Of a stretch of DNA of 23,185 nt, positions 1 to 7,086 are shown piece by piece. The first letter of the stretch is position 1. Each line of letters begins with the position of its first letter. This DNA is from a virus. The notes under the pieces are model-generated. The model did no database searches. It was not told where the DNA came from and saw only the letters and a program-made list of their open reading frames with translations. Position numbers and translations under genes: made by a program. The stretch is from positions 1-23,185 of the IMG/VR virus record IMGVR_UViG_3300024262_000255; one strand, 5' to 3'.

Positions 1-99
1 AATCCTCTGCGATCTTTAATGCAAATTTATGTAAAGCATTGGAACATAGTGGCCTTGATAGGGAACTTCATAAATTTGCATTAAAGATCGCAGAGGATT
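1..99. repeat. Terminal fold-back inverted repeat, left end
   Basis: Positions 1-31 are the exact reverse complement of 69-99, separated by a 37-nt loop (32-68). The right arm lies inside the coding sequence of the first gene and has a clear counterpart in the paralogue near 730-765, so it is the genuine copy. The left arm begins at the first base of the window. I infer a chimeric or fold-back contig end. A covalently closed hairpin telomere would be expected to have little or no loop. Confidence 0.9.
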
Positions 100-482
100 T
101 TTTGAGATTCCATGAGAAACAAGGGGGCCAAGTTTTTAAAAAATCTTGGGATCTCTTGGGAGTAAAGAGAAGGTGGATAGAGGGGGAAATTTCGGATGAA
201 GAGTTAGCGAAGGCCAGGAATGTATATTGGGTTGCAAATTGGGCTACAGATTGGGCTGCCAATGGGGCTGTATATAGGGCTGTATATTGGGCTGCCAATG
301 GGGCTGCAGATTGGGCTGCAGATTCGGCTGCATATTCGGCTGCATATTCGGCTGCATATAGGACTGCAGTACAAAAGAAGCAGTTGGAGTTACTGGGGGA
401 TATACTGGAGGATTCGGTAGGTATCCAAAGGGGGTTTGAGGGGGAAAGTTTAGAGTCTAAATTTTTAGAAGGAGGTTTATGA
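3..482 (+). CDS. Alanine-rich tetrapeptide-repeat protein (Imm5-like), 5' partial
   Basis: The frame is open to the window edge, so the gene is 5' truncated; its first codons (3-31) lie in the inverted fold-back arm and are probably not native. A TTG at 39 is the first possible internal start, but I do not think it is the real one. The protein has an amphipathic helix region (LHKFALKIAEDFL), a WIEGEISDEELAKAR segment, then eleven tetrapeptide units of the type Ala-Ala-(Asp/Tyr/Asn)-(Trp/Ser/Arg/Gly), and a closing VQKKQLELLGDIL helix. This layout resembles alanine-rich helical proteins often annotated in phages and bacteria as putative immunity (Imm5-like) proteins; I recognise this by pattern only. 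Its stop overlaps the start of its downstream paralogue (ATGA). Function unknown. Confidence 0.75.
   Translation, partial: SSAIFNANLCKALEHSGLDRELHKFALKIAEDFLRFHEKQGGQVFKKSWDLLGVKRRWIEGEISDEELAKARNVYWVANWATDWAANGAVYRAVYWAANGAADWAADSAAYSAAYSAAYRTAVQKKQLELLGDILEDSVGIQRGFEGESLESKFLEGGL
231..362 (+). repeat. 12-bp tandem repeat, 11 units, coding
   Basis: Eleven in-frame 12-bp units follow the pattern GCT-GCA-(GAT/TAT/AAT)-(TGG/TCG/AGG/GGG). Units at 327-338 and 339-350 are identical. Variation is concentrated in codons 3 and 4, with GCT nearly fixed. The array encodes the alanine-rich helical stretch of the first gene. Perfect neighbouring units suggest recent unit gain by slippage or unequal recombination. 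Confidence 0.9.
445..466. repeat. Dyad element copy 1 (GTTTAGAGTCTAAA core)
   Basis: Near-palindrome with arms TTTAGA/TCTAAA around a central G at 455, in the reverse orientation relative to copies 3-7. It lies inside the last codons of the first gene, encoding ESLESK. It is related to copy 2 by the tandem gene duplication and so is not an independent occurrence. Confidence 0.85.
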
Positions 483-1468
483 TGGTATCTAAAATAACGA
501 TTGGAGATGTTCGTGGGGTATTGATGGATTCTGACAAGCGACCAGTGCTACGTTTATTGCCTGAACTGGACGAAGTATCCCGTGGGTATGCACTGGCTCA
601 TTTGGGGGATGCCGAGGACATTGCGGATCAAGTGTGGTTATTGAATGCCACTGATTGGATTAGGGGGGGAGATTATCTAACTGGGTATTTATGTGAAGAC
701 TTGGTATTTACTGGGTTTTCTAGGGTGCTCCATGAGTTTGCATTGAAAGTCGCAGAGGATTTTTTAAAATCCCGTGAGAAGCAGGGAGGGGAGATATTAA
801 AAAAATCTTGGGATCTCTTGGGAGTAAAGAGAAGATGGCTGGAAGGGGAAATCTCCGACAGAGAATTAGAGAAGGCCAGGGATGCAGAAGGTTATACATA
901 TTGGACTGTAGGTTGGGCTGCAGATAGGGATGCAGTTTCGGCTGCAGATATGACTGCATATAGGTCTGCCGATATGACTGCAGCTGAACTTGTATCAAGG
1001 GCAGCAGTTGGGACTACATCAACGGCTACAGATTGGGCTGCATATAGGGCTGCAGTACAAAAGAAGCAGTTGGAGTTGCTGGGGGATATGCTGGATGATT
1101 CGGTGGGTATTCAAAGGGGAGTGAAGGAAGAAAGTTTAGAGTCTAAAGTAAAGAAGGGGGATTATGAAAAATCAATTGAATATGTTTATTCAAAGACTAT
1201 TAAAGAAAGGGTGAGGTATGCAATGATTTCAAATTTCGTCGACGGACAGGGTGGAGATATTATTGTATTGGAGGAAGACTCTTACCCTGTCTTGAAGTCT
1301 TCAAATTTATCGGTAGACACTGCTTTTGACTTTATCGCCAATGCAGATGGATTTAGTGCGATTGAACAGGAGTTGTCTGATTTATTCGCTCCAGGAGAAC
1401 TGTATGAGGCTTTACATTTCGCATCAAAGTTTTTCTTTCCTAAGGATCCCCCCGAGGTCAAAAGTTAA
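482..1468 (+). CDS. Alanine-rich tetrapeptide-repeat protein (Imm5-like), full-length paralogue
   Basis: About 328 aa. Adjacent ATG codons lie at 479 and 482; I prefer 482 because GGAGG at 471-475 then has a 6-nt spacer. Three parts are visible. An N-terminal segment of about 80 residues (MVSKITIGDVRG onward) has no counterpart in the truncated upstream copy. The central helical repeat domain matches the upstream gene, including the WLEGEISDRELEKAR segment, twelve degenerate tetrapeptide units and VQKKQLELLGDML. A C-terminal region of about 100 residues, starting after ESLESKVKKG, is unique to this copy. The repeats here are much more diverged than upstream. It forms an overlapping pair with its paralogue. 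The role is unknown; an immunity, superinfection or host-interaction role would fit the family resemblance but is only inference. Confidence 0.8.
   Translation: MVSKITIGDVRGVLMDSDKRPVLRLLPELDEVSRGYALAHLGDAEDIADQVWLLNATDWIRGGDYLTGYLCEDLVFTGFSRVLHEFALKVAEDFLKSREKQGGEILKKSWDLLGVKRRWLEGEISDRELEKARDAEGYTYWTVGWAADRDAVSAADMTAYRSADMTAAELVSRAAVGTTSTATDWAAYRAAVQKKQLELLGDMLDDSVGIQRGVKEESLESKVKKGDYEKSIEYVYSKTIKERVRYAMISNFVDGQGGDIIVLEEDSYPVLKSSNLSVDTAFDFIANADGFSAIEQELSDLFAPGELYEALHFASKFFFPKDPPEVKS
905..1048 (+). repeat. 12-bp tandem repeat, 12 degenerate units, coding
   Basis: Twelve in-frame 12-bp units related to those at 231-362 but more diverged (for example GCT-GCA-GAT-ATG and ACT-GCA-TAT-AGG). The reading frame and 4-residue period are kept although codons 1, 3 and 4 vary, which suggests selection on helical periodicity rather than on exact sequence. 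Confidence 0.8.
1131..1152. repeat. Dyad element copy 2
   Basis: GTTTAGAGTCTAAAG core at 1134-1148, the exact reverse complement of the CTTTAGACTCTAAAC core. It encodes ESLESK in the paralogue, so it descends from the same ancestral insertion as copy 1. About 330 bp further on, just after the stop codon, a half-copy GACTCTAAAAG occurs near 1474. Confidence 0.85.
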
Positions 1469-1545
1469 TGATTGACTCTAAAAGGATTCACCGATAGAAT
1501 CGGGACAGAGGTCATAGTCTTTTATGGGTCAAGGAATGTCATATT

Positions 1546-2073
1546 ATGTGTAATTTGGGCCAAAAAATCTACTTTTGGAAGTGCTCAAAGGCAGACTCCC
1601 TTGAAGGTTTTACTAATGGGTGGACTTGTGTCAATTTTAGTTCCGATTCCGAGGTGATGTTTTTGGTGAATTCTTGGCTACGTTCTCAGGATTTAAAGAA
1701 AAGGGCATATCTTAGTAATATTAGTTCATGGATGATACATTCCTCCTTACAGAAGCCTATGCAAGATAGGATTCAAGAGTTGGGATGGTCCTATCACGAG
1801 ATCCGTCCTCTAATCCTCAAAGAAGATCCAGTATATCGAGCAAGACATAAAAAGACTCATAACTCTAGAGTCAATTTTGCTCCATATGTGTCAAAGGGGA
1901 TCTCTGATGCGTGCAAGGTTCTTTATATCTCCCATGACGCACCTAAAGAAGTCGTGGATGCTGCATATAAGGTAATGATGTCAATGAATCATCCAGACAA
2001 GGGTGGTGATGCTGAGATGTGCGTGAAAATAAATAATGCAAAGGATTTTATTTATAAGGAGCGAGGATGGTAG
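1546..2073 (+). CDS. J-domain (DnaJ-like) protein
   Basis: 175 aa. The C-terminal 60 residues look like a J domain: helix (VLYISHDAPKEVVDAAYKV), the diagnostic HPD at residues 149-151 within HPDKGGD, then a final helix (NNAKDFI). J domains bind DnaK/Hsp70 and stimulate its ATPase through HPD. The N-terminal 110 residues are unrecognised, with a few cysteines (MCN, WKC, WTC) that do not form a clean zinc motif. ATG 1546 is the only standard start in this frame after the stop at 1495, preceded by AAGGAA. The stop overlaps the next gene by 7 nt. Its place two genes before a DnaB-type helicase suggests recruitment of host DnaK to the replication complex, as bacterial DnaJ does for lambda. That role is inferred. 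Confidence 0.75.
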   Translation: MCNLGQKIYFWKCSKADSLEGFTNGWTCVNFSSDSEVMFLVNSWLRSQDLKKRAYLSNISSWMIHSSLQKPMQDRIQELGWSYHEIRPLILKEDPVYRARHKKTHNSRVNFAPYVSKGISDACKVLYISHDAPKEVVDAAYKVMMSMNHPDKGGDAEMCVKINNAKDFIYKERGW

Positions 2074-2774
2074 AACGAAATACGATCCCAACGCCGATGG
2101 CTATTAGGGAGAGGCAAATACAGGAAAAGGAGAAGAGGGTTAGAAAGAAAGGGGGGTCTCTGTATTTTATTCAGAGGGAAAAAGAAGAATTGATACGGGC
2201 TGTTTGCTCTAACCAAGTGAAATCCAAGTCGCTGGGCAGTGCAGCAAAGGGTAAAGAGGCTGAGCAGTTTGCTGATGAATATGCCAGGATATATGCGTAT
2301 TATAAGAAAACAAGGGTATTCGATTGGCGTAAAGCATCTATCGAAGGGACCTTCTCGCTGGTTTTATGCTCGCGATCTGTGGCGCAGGCAGGTCTACTGA
2401 ATGCCACGTATGAAGACTATATAAAATCGCAGTTCTATTGGTTTAATGATTATTTTGAAAGGGCTCCGCGATTGGCAGAGATGGCCAGCGCAGGCGCGAT
2501 TATTCGCTACCAGAAGTGGAAAGAATTGAATGATAAGGGGTCTATTGTGCCTGATGTGGTGCATCCGGCCTTGGCTGGGACCAAGGTCAATACGAAGGAT
2601 ACTTCTAATCTTCACGTTCTTAAGTATGAAACAATGGTTCTTGAAAGGATGATTAAGGTCTGGGGAAGCGAAGAGGATGTGTGGGATATATGTGGGGAAC
2701 TTGGGGACGAAGAAGTTTTTTCTGATTCATTTAAAATGACTCGATACGTTTGGAAAAAAATGCAAGATCAGTAA
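2067..2774 (+). CDS. Unknown protein between J-domain protein and helicase
   Basis: 235 aa, not recognised. The first 35 residues are highly charged and basic (RERQIQEKEKRVRKKGG), which could contact nucleic acid. The rest is predicted mainly helical, with aromatic-rich segments (YIKSQFYWFNDYFERAP) and an acidic C-terminus. AAGGAG at 2056-2061 with a 5-nt spacer supports the ATG at 2067, which overlaps the J-domain gene by 7 nt; the helicase start follows 18 nt after its stop. Position and translational coupling make a helicase loader or helicase partner a reasonable guess, but no AAA+ Walker motif is present, so a DnaC-type loader is unlikely. Confidence 0.65.
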   Translation: MVERNTIPTPMAIRERQIQEKEKRVRKKGGSLYFIQREKEELIRAVCSNQVKSKSLGSAAKGKEAEQFADEYARIYAYYKKTRVFDWRKASIEGTFSLVLCSRSVAQAGLLNATYEDYIKSQFYWFNDYFERAPRLAEMASAGAIIRYQKWKELNDKGSIVPDVVHPALAGTKVNTKDTSNLHVLKYETMVLERMIKVWGSEEDVWDICGELGDEEVFSDSFKMTRYVWKKMQDQ

Positions 2775-2792
2775 TTGATCAAAGGAGCGCAC

Positions 2793-4199
2793 ATGAGCGA
2801 CAAAGATGAGTACAACTTTGACATTGAAGTACAAGAAGATATTTTAAGATTAATGGCTCAGGATAATGATTTTATATCAGCGGCATCGCATTGGGTTAAA
2901 CCGGAGTATTTCACTGATGACACCTTGAGGAAAACAGCTTCCTTTCTTCTTAGTTTTCATGAGAAGTATCAGATGGCTCCCACGCTTGGGCAATCTAAGA
3001 CTGAACTAATGAGACAATCCGAACTTGCTAATTCAAACTGGGATGAATTTAGAAAGAGACTTGACTCATTTTATAAGGGGATTTCTCAGAACAGAGACTA
3101 CACCATTGACGTTGTTTCCCATTTTGCCCAGGCTCAGGCATGGAAAGCAGCAACGCTTGAGGCGCTGCCATTCATAAAGAAGGGGGATTTTGACAAGGTG
3201 AATGAGTTGTGGGCGAAGGCGTCAGGCGTTGGCGGGGTGATGGATGCAGGCGGATATTGGTTTTTCGAGACCGTTGATGAGCGTATCCGAAGAAGGGGGG
3301 ACGCAGAGGATGTGGAATCTGATGTTATCCCGACGGGTATCTTAGAATTGGATGATTGCTTTCGTCTTAAAGGAATTGGACGAGGGGAGATTGGATTGGT
3401 ATTGGCACCCACCAACGGTGGAAAATCGATTGCCTTAGGGCAATTCGGGCGTCGAGCCATTTGGGAAGGGTACAACGTAGCATTGCTGTCGTTTGAAATG
3501 TCAGAGCATAAAATGGCAGATCGGATGGATGCTGGATTTACTTTCACGAAGATGAAGGATTTGGTAAATAATCAGGAGGCACTATTAAAGAGTTTGAAAA
3601 AAATGGCGATTCGGTTCAAAGAGAAACTATGGATAAATAGATATCCGACGAAAGGGGCTAGCCTTTCGGATATTAAAAGGAACTTAGAAGGACTGAGAAA
3701 GAGAAAGGGATGGATCCCTGATTTGATTATCCTGGATTATGCTGCTATTGTGAAGCCAAATAGACCTCGAGAGAAAAAGCATCTCGAACTCCAAGAGATC
3801 TTGGAGGATTTTCGTGGGCTCTGCGTAGAGACAAATGCTGGTGGATGGACAGCGGCGCAGGCCAACAGGGAAGGAGCTGAAGCAGCAATTGTGCGTGGTA
3901 CACACGTAGCGGGTTCGTGGGACTCTCTTGGCATCTGTGACTATATTCTGACTGTGAATGCAACGGAAGAGCAGATGAAGAATAATGTCATTCGATTATT
4001 TTTGGAAAAGAACCGAGATGGGATTGCGAAGGTGGACATTTTTCCTTTGCGTTCTGACTTTGAAAGAATGGTAATTGTAAGGCACAAAGATGCCCCTGGA
4101 TCCACAGCATACAATATTGGGATTGGTAGTGTGGGGGAGAATAAGGTGGACAGTTTGAGTGCTTCGATGGGCCTTAAAAGTTACACTTTAAAAAAATAA
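2793..4199 (+). CDS. Replicative DNA helicase, DnaB/gp41-like
   Basis: 468 aa from the ATG at 2793, which has AAGGAG at 2782-2787; an upstream TTG at 2775 lacks this support. The N-terminal helical domain (about residues 1-130) precedes a RecA-type ATPase domain. Walker A is APTNGGKS at about residues 203-210, Walker B is LIILDYA at about 311-317. A motif-4-like segment AAQANREG and the terminal arginine segment EKNRDG are where DnaB has SQLNR and KNRNG. The length matches the family. Such hexamers translocate 5'-3' on the lagging strand ahead of the fork. No primase zinc finger or TOPRIM motif is fused, and no primase gene is visible in the window, so primase must come from elsewhere in the genome or from the host. 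Confidence 0.9.
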   Translation: MSDKDEYNFDIEVQEDILRLMAQDNDFISAASHWVKPEYFTDDTLRKTASFLLSFHEKYQMAPTLGQSKTELMRQSELANSNWDEFRKRLDSFYKGISQNRDYTIDVVSHFAQAQAWKAATLEALPFIKKGDFDKVNELWAKASGVGGVMDAGGYWFFETVDERIRRRGDAEDVESDVIPTGILELDDCFRLKGIGRGEIGLVLAPTNGGKSIALGQFGRRAIWEGYNVALLSFEMSEHKMADRMDAGFTFTKMKDLVNNQEALLKSLKKMAIRFKEKLWINRYPTKGASLSDIKRNLEGLRKRKGWIPDLIILDYAAIVKPNRPREKKHLELQEILEDFRGLCVETNAGGWTAAQANREGAEAAIVRGTHVAGSWDSLGICDYILTVNATEEQMKNNVIRLFLEKNRDGIAKVDIFPLRSDFERMVIVRHKDAPGSTAYNIGIGSVGENKVDSLSASMGLKSYTLKK

Positions 4200-4211
4200 A
4201 GGACTCTGTTG

Positions 4212-5417
4212 ATGAAGTTTATCGTATTCTCTGACTTGCATGCTCATTCATTTGATAAGTATTCAAAAAAGACAAAAGATGGCAGGAATACTCGACTGGA
4301 TGTCATCCTTCAATGCCTTAAGAATATTCGAGATCTCTCGATCGAAACGGGAATCAGGGATATCTTGTTTGCCGGGGACTTATTTGACGCAAAGAATAGG
4401 GTTCCAATGATTGTGCTTAATGAAGTATATCGAGAGTTCTCTGAGTGGGAAAAACTAGGGTTAAATGTTTTAATGATTCCTGGAAATCATGATTTTGCTA
4501 TCAGGACAGGCGAAGAACATGGTTTAACAGTGTTGAGCCAGTTGAATCGATTTATGATTGTGGATAAAGTATCTAAGTTCAGGTGGACGTTGGATACTGG
4601 GGAATCTGTCAGAGTCATCGCGATCCCGTATAGGGAACGAATCGATGCGGATTGGTTTGTTTTCGACGAGGAACCCGAAGTCCCGACAATCTTACTGGGT
4701 CATGGATTAGTAGAAGGTGCTTGCTATATTCCTTCAGGTATGGCATTGGGTCAGAGTGAGCCTGTGATTGATCACGAAGGTATTTCGACTCGTGACTTAA
4801 TTATGCTTGATTGGCTAAACAAGGTAGACATTGCTGTGATTGGACATATCCATTACCCACAAAAATTGGGTTTAAATAAACATGTGTTAATCCCAGGGAT
4901 GCCATGGATTCAGTATCCTCATGAGAGAAATCAGAAAAGAGGAATTTGGATCGCTCAATTAGACAAGAGAAAAGGTGTTAGTTTTGAGCAGCATTGTTAT
5001 GGGAATATTCCGAGTTTTATTAAGGTGCAGTTAAAAGAAGACGGTGGATTCTCTATGATTGAATCCCCTGTGAATGAATTAGATTTATTAAGTGGACAGA
5101 TGGTATTGCTGCAGCCTGAGAGCATTGATGTGAACCCGCAGCGAATCATCGATGCTTCAAATTATCTTTATAATGATTGTGGGGTCGTGTTTGTCGATGT
5201 CGTAAAGTGTGAACAGGCGTCTTCATTATTGAATGCTCCACGAATTGATGTGTCTTCTATGCAGGACTCGAAAAAGGTATTGGAAAAAGTTTTAAAATCT
5301 GGTTTATTAGAGACTGGATCGGAAGACATTGATGAATTGATTAAACTTGGTTCTTCAATTTTAAATGAGGTTATTGAGAATAAGAATATGGGAAATAAAA
5401 ATGTATTAAGAGAGTGA
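4212..5417 (+). CDS. SbcD/gp47-like recombination endonuclease subunit
   Basis: 401 aa from ATG 4212 (a TTG at 4209 is less likely). It is a calcineurin-type metallophosphoesterase with the ligand motifs in order: DLHAH (Asp8, His10), GDLFD (55-59), GNHD (91-94), LLGHG and GHIHYPQ. All expected metal ligands appear present. This fold plus the C-terminal extension matches SbcD/Mre11 and T4 gp47, which with an SbcC/gp46 ATPase resect DNA ends and cut hairpins during recombination-dependent replication. Its ATPase partner is encoded at 7083, three genes downstream rather than next to it. The C-terminal 140 residues are probably the ATPase-binding and capping region. It follows the helicase by 12 nt, in the same transcription unit. 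Confidence 0.9.
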   Translation: MKFIVFSDLHAHSFDKYSKKTKDGRNTRLDVILQCLKNIRDLSIETGIRDILFAGDLFDAKNRVPMIVLNEVYREFSEWEKLGLNVLMIPGNHDFAIRTGEEHGLTVLSQLNRFMIVDKVSKFRWTLDTGESVRVIAIPYRERIDADWFVFDEEPEVPTILLGHGLVEGACYIPSGMALGQSEPVIDHEGISTRDLIMLDWLNKVDIAVIGHIHYPQKLGLNKHVLIPGMPWIQYPHERNQKRGIWIAQLDKRKGVSFEQHCYGNIPSFIKVQLKEDGGFSMIESPVNELDLLSGQMVLLQPESIDVNPQRIIDASNYLYNDCGVVFVDVVKCEQASSLLNAPRIDVSSMQDSKKVLEKVLKSGLLETGSEDIDELIKLGSSILNEVIENKNMGNKNVLRE

Positions 5418-5423
5418 ATATTT

Positions 5424-5774
5424 ATGCCTACTTTATTATTGCAGATTGACAGAATTATATCAAAGGGAAAGATTCCGGTGAAGTATCCCGATGGCTTTAG
5501 GCTTTTGGATATGATGCAGTTGGAGTTAATGAGAAAAAGAGCCGAGGAGTTGGATAGTAACTACCTTGGCTTGCTTGAGTTATCGAGGAGAAGTCAGGGC
5601 GAACTTGATAAACTGGATAAAGAGAATTCTGTTTTGATGAATGATAATAAGAGGCTCAAGTTTAGCCTCATGGAGCAAGAGGCTGAACTTAAGGGATTGA
5701 GAAGTGAGAACCTCGACTTAAAAGGGCAGTTGGATGCACTAAAAAAGAACAAGAGAAAGAAAGACAACGACTGA
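5424..5774 (+). CDS. Small coiled-coil protein
   Basis: 116 aa, not recognised. From about residue 35 to the end it is strongly charged with leucines in heptad-like spacing (ELDKLDKENSVLMNDNKRL and SENLDLKGQLDALKKNK), predicting a long coiled coil that ends in a basic Lys/Arg tail. The first 30 residues (PTLLLQIDRIISKGKIPVKY) are more globular. It starts 6 nt after the SbcD-like stop, with only a weak purine-rich site. Its place between the two nuclease genes suggests it could be an accessory to the complex, but a regulator or structural adaptor is equally possible. Confidence 0.65.
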   Translation: MPTLLLQIDRIISKGKIPVKYPDGFRLLDMMQLELMRKRAEELDSNYLGLLELSRRSQGELDKLDKENSVLMNDNKRLKFSLMEQEAELKGLRSENLDLKGQLDALKKNKRKKDND

Positions 5775-5793
5775 TGCTTTAAGGAGTTTTGTG

Positions 5794-6396
5794 ATGATTA
5801 TCAATGACAGGTTAATTTCTTCGTTTGCTTTACAGGGTAACATGATTGAGCCTTTTGTAGGAAACCAAGTCCGGTTCAAACTTATTGATGGAAATAAGAT
5901 TGGCGTCATTTCTTACGGACTGGGCTCATATGGGTATGATATTAGATTGTCTAAATCGGAGTTTTATATTTATGAAGCCTCAGAAGGATATGTGGATCCA
6001 AAGGCATTTGATAAAGGCAAACTTCTTAGAAAAATCGAAATCTCCCAAGATGAGAATGGGTTTTTCTTTGAAATCCCTGGAAATTGTGGAGGGGTTGGAG
6101 TGGCTCTTGAGAAACTTAAGATGCCAGAGAATATCACCGCGCTCGGGTTTGGGAAAAGCACCTATACGAGGAGCGGTCTTTTTGCGAACATACCGCCGAT
6201 TGAGGCTGGCTGGGAGGGCCACCTGACCTTATCTTTTACTAATACGAATAAGGTGCCAGTCCGGATTTATGCGGACGAAGGGGTGGCACAGTTGGTGTTC
6301 TTTGAAGGAGAGAGTTGCACGATTGCCTACGGGGATCGCGATGGAGGAGGAAAATACCAAGGGCAAGGAGAAGAGGTAACAATCTCCAAGGTGTAA
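5794..6396 (+). CDS. dcd: dCTP deaminase
   Basis: 200 aa from ATG 5794, which sits 7 nt after AAGGAG (5781-5786); a GTG at 5791 is too close. Key family motifs are present: SYGYDIRLS near residues 45-53, GKSTYTRSG (120-128) for triphosphate binding, catalytic Glu137 in IEAGWEG, GVAQLVFFEG, and a C-terminal KYQGQ that closes over the nucleotide. The enzyme deaminates dCTP to dUTP; some relatives are bifunctional and also hydrolyse to dUMP, and I cannot decide which applies here. It feeds the thymidylate synthase encoded at 14106. Its stop codon (6394-6396) runs directly into dyad element copy 3. Confidence 0.92.
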   Translation: MIINDRLISSFALQGNMIEPFVGNQVRFKLIDGNKIGVISYGLGSYGYDIRLSKSEFYIYEASEGYVDPKAFDKGKLLRKIEISQDENGFFFEIPGNCGGVGVALEKLKMPENITALGFGKSTYTRSGLFANIPPIEAGWEGHLTLSFTNTNKVPVRIYADEGVAQLVFFEGESCTIAYGDRDGGGKYQGQGEEVTISKV

Positions 6397-6418
6397 AAAC
6401 TTTAGACTCTAAACTTTT
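6395..6418. repeat. Dyad element copy 3
   Basis: Core CTTTAGACTCTAAAC at 6400-6414, flanked by A5 and T4. It begins within the stop codon of the dCTP deaminase gene and fills the whole 24-nt gap to the next ATG at 6421. The flanking C/C pair is mismatched. It could act as a weak terminator-like hairpin (A-run, dyad, T-run) or as a protein-binding site. Confidence 0.9.
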
Positions 6419-6420
6419 CA

Positions 6421-7086
6421 ATGCCGGGGATCCCATTGGACAATCAATTAAACCTTGAAGACGAACTTTTACGGCAGTGCGCTAAATTGAAAGGACATGA
6501 GGAATTGTCATTTCATTTCCTTTTAGATTGTGCATTGAGAACATTGGAGTTCACGAAGGCTATTCTTGGAATAGATGATTTCCATGAACTTAATGGTATT
6601 CTCAAGTGCCAGCGAGATCTCCTAATTGGGAACCCTGTGTCTACTTTGGATTTTTCTTCTATCGATAATGAGAAATCTGATATATATGCATTGATTGACG
6701 ACAGGTATCCAACTCCAAAATCCAGAAGATCAAGGAATGATTGCTTGAAGTCTGTAATTGAACGGCTTCATGTTATAAACGGTGACTTGGAAAATATACC
6801 GATCGAGTTTTATTGTAATTTCTTTTCAACTTTTATTTGTTATTTTATCAGAGACTTAAGTTTGTCGAATTCTCAGCATGACAATGAGTTAATTTGGCAG
6901 ATTAGGAGAATTCAATGGTTATTAGAGTCCTCTAGTAAAGTAAGCCGCTTATGGTTGCTGTATGGTTCTCCTCCTGTTTTTCGTGCTCCTTATAGCGCAC
7001 AGATACATTGGAGATTGCCAGAGTTGGTTGAAATGTCTTGTTCTTATGGGTGGGGCATACTGAAGATTAAAAGGAATTTAATATGA
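6421..7086 (+). CDS. Unknown protein between dCTP deaminase and SbcC-like ATPase
   Basis: 221 aa, not recognised; helical, with hydrophobic stretches around FYCNFFSTFICYFIRDL that look more like a buried core than a membrane segment. No Shine-Dalgarno is visible: the ATG follows the T-run of dyad copy 3 directly (CTTTTCAATG), so initiation may be weak, leaderless or depend on coupling, or a later start may be used. Its end overlaps the next gene in an ATGA arrangement, which supports it being translated. Codon use looks like its neighbours. Confidence 0.6.
   Translation: MPGIPLDNQLNLEDELLRQCAKLKGHEELSFHFLLDCALRTLEFTKAILGIDDFHELNGILKCQRDLLIGNPVSTLDFSSIDNEKSDIYALIDDRYPTPKSRRSRNDCLKSVIERLHVINGDLENIPIEFYCNFFSTFICYFIRDLSLSNSQHDNELIWQIRRIQWLLESSSKVSRLWLLYGSPPVFRAPYSAQIHWRLPELVEMSCSYGWGILKIKRNLI

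Noticed and set aside
68-298. Minus-strand frame over the same repeat array
   Set aside because: The absence of stops follows from the repeat units; it starts inside the array and all other genes are on the + strand.
220-420. A 66-aa reading frame of Ile/Gly/Leu repeats in the +1 shadow of the first gene
   Set aside because: It is the same 12-bp array read in another frame, with no ribosome site; the periodicity explains the open frame.
231-1048. CRISPR-like array
   Set aside because: The units are 12 bp, contiguous and in coding frame, without spacers or repeat-spacer alternation.
1472-1657. Possible 61-aa gene starting with TTG at 1472
   Set aside because: It has no ribosome site and overlaps the J-domain gene in another frame for most of its length. 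The frame at 1546 contains the recognisable domain, so this one is a shadow.
3134-3963. Several minus-strand frames inside the helicase gene
   Set aside because: They overlap a complete, motif-bearing + strand gene and have no motifs or ribosome sites.
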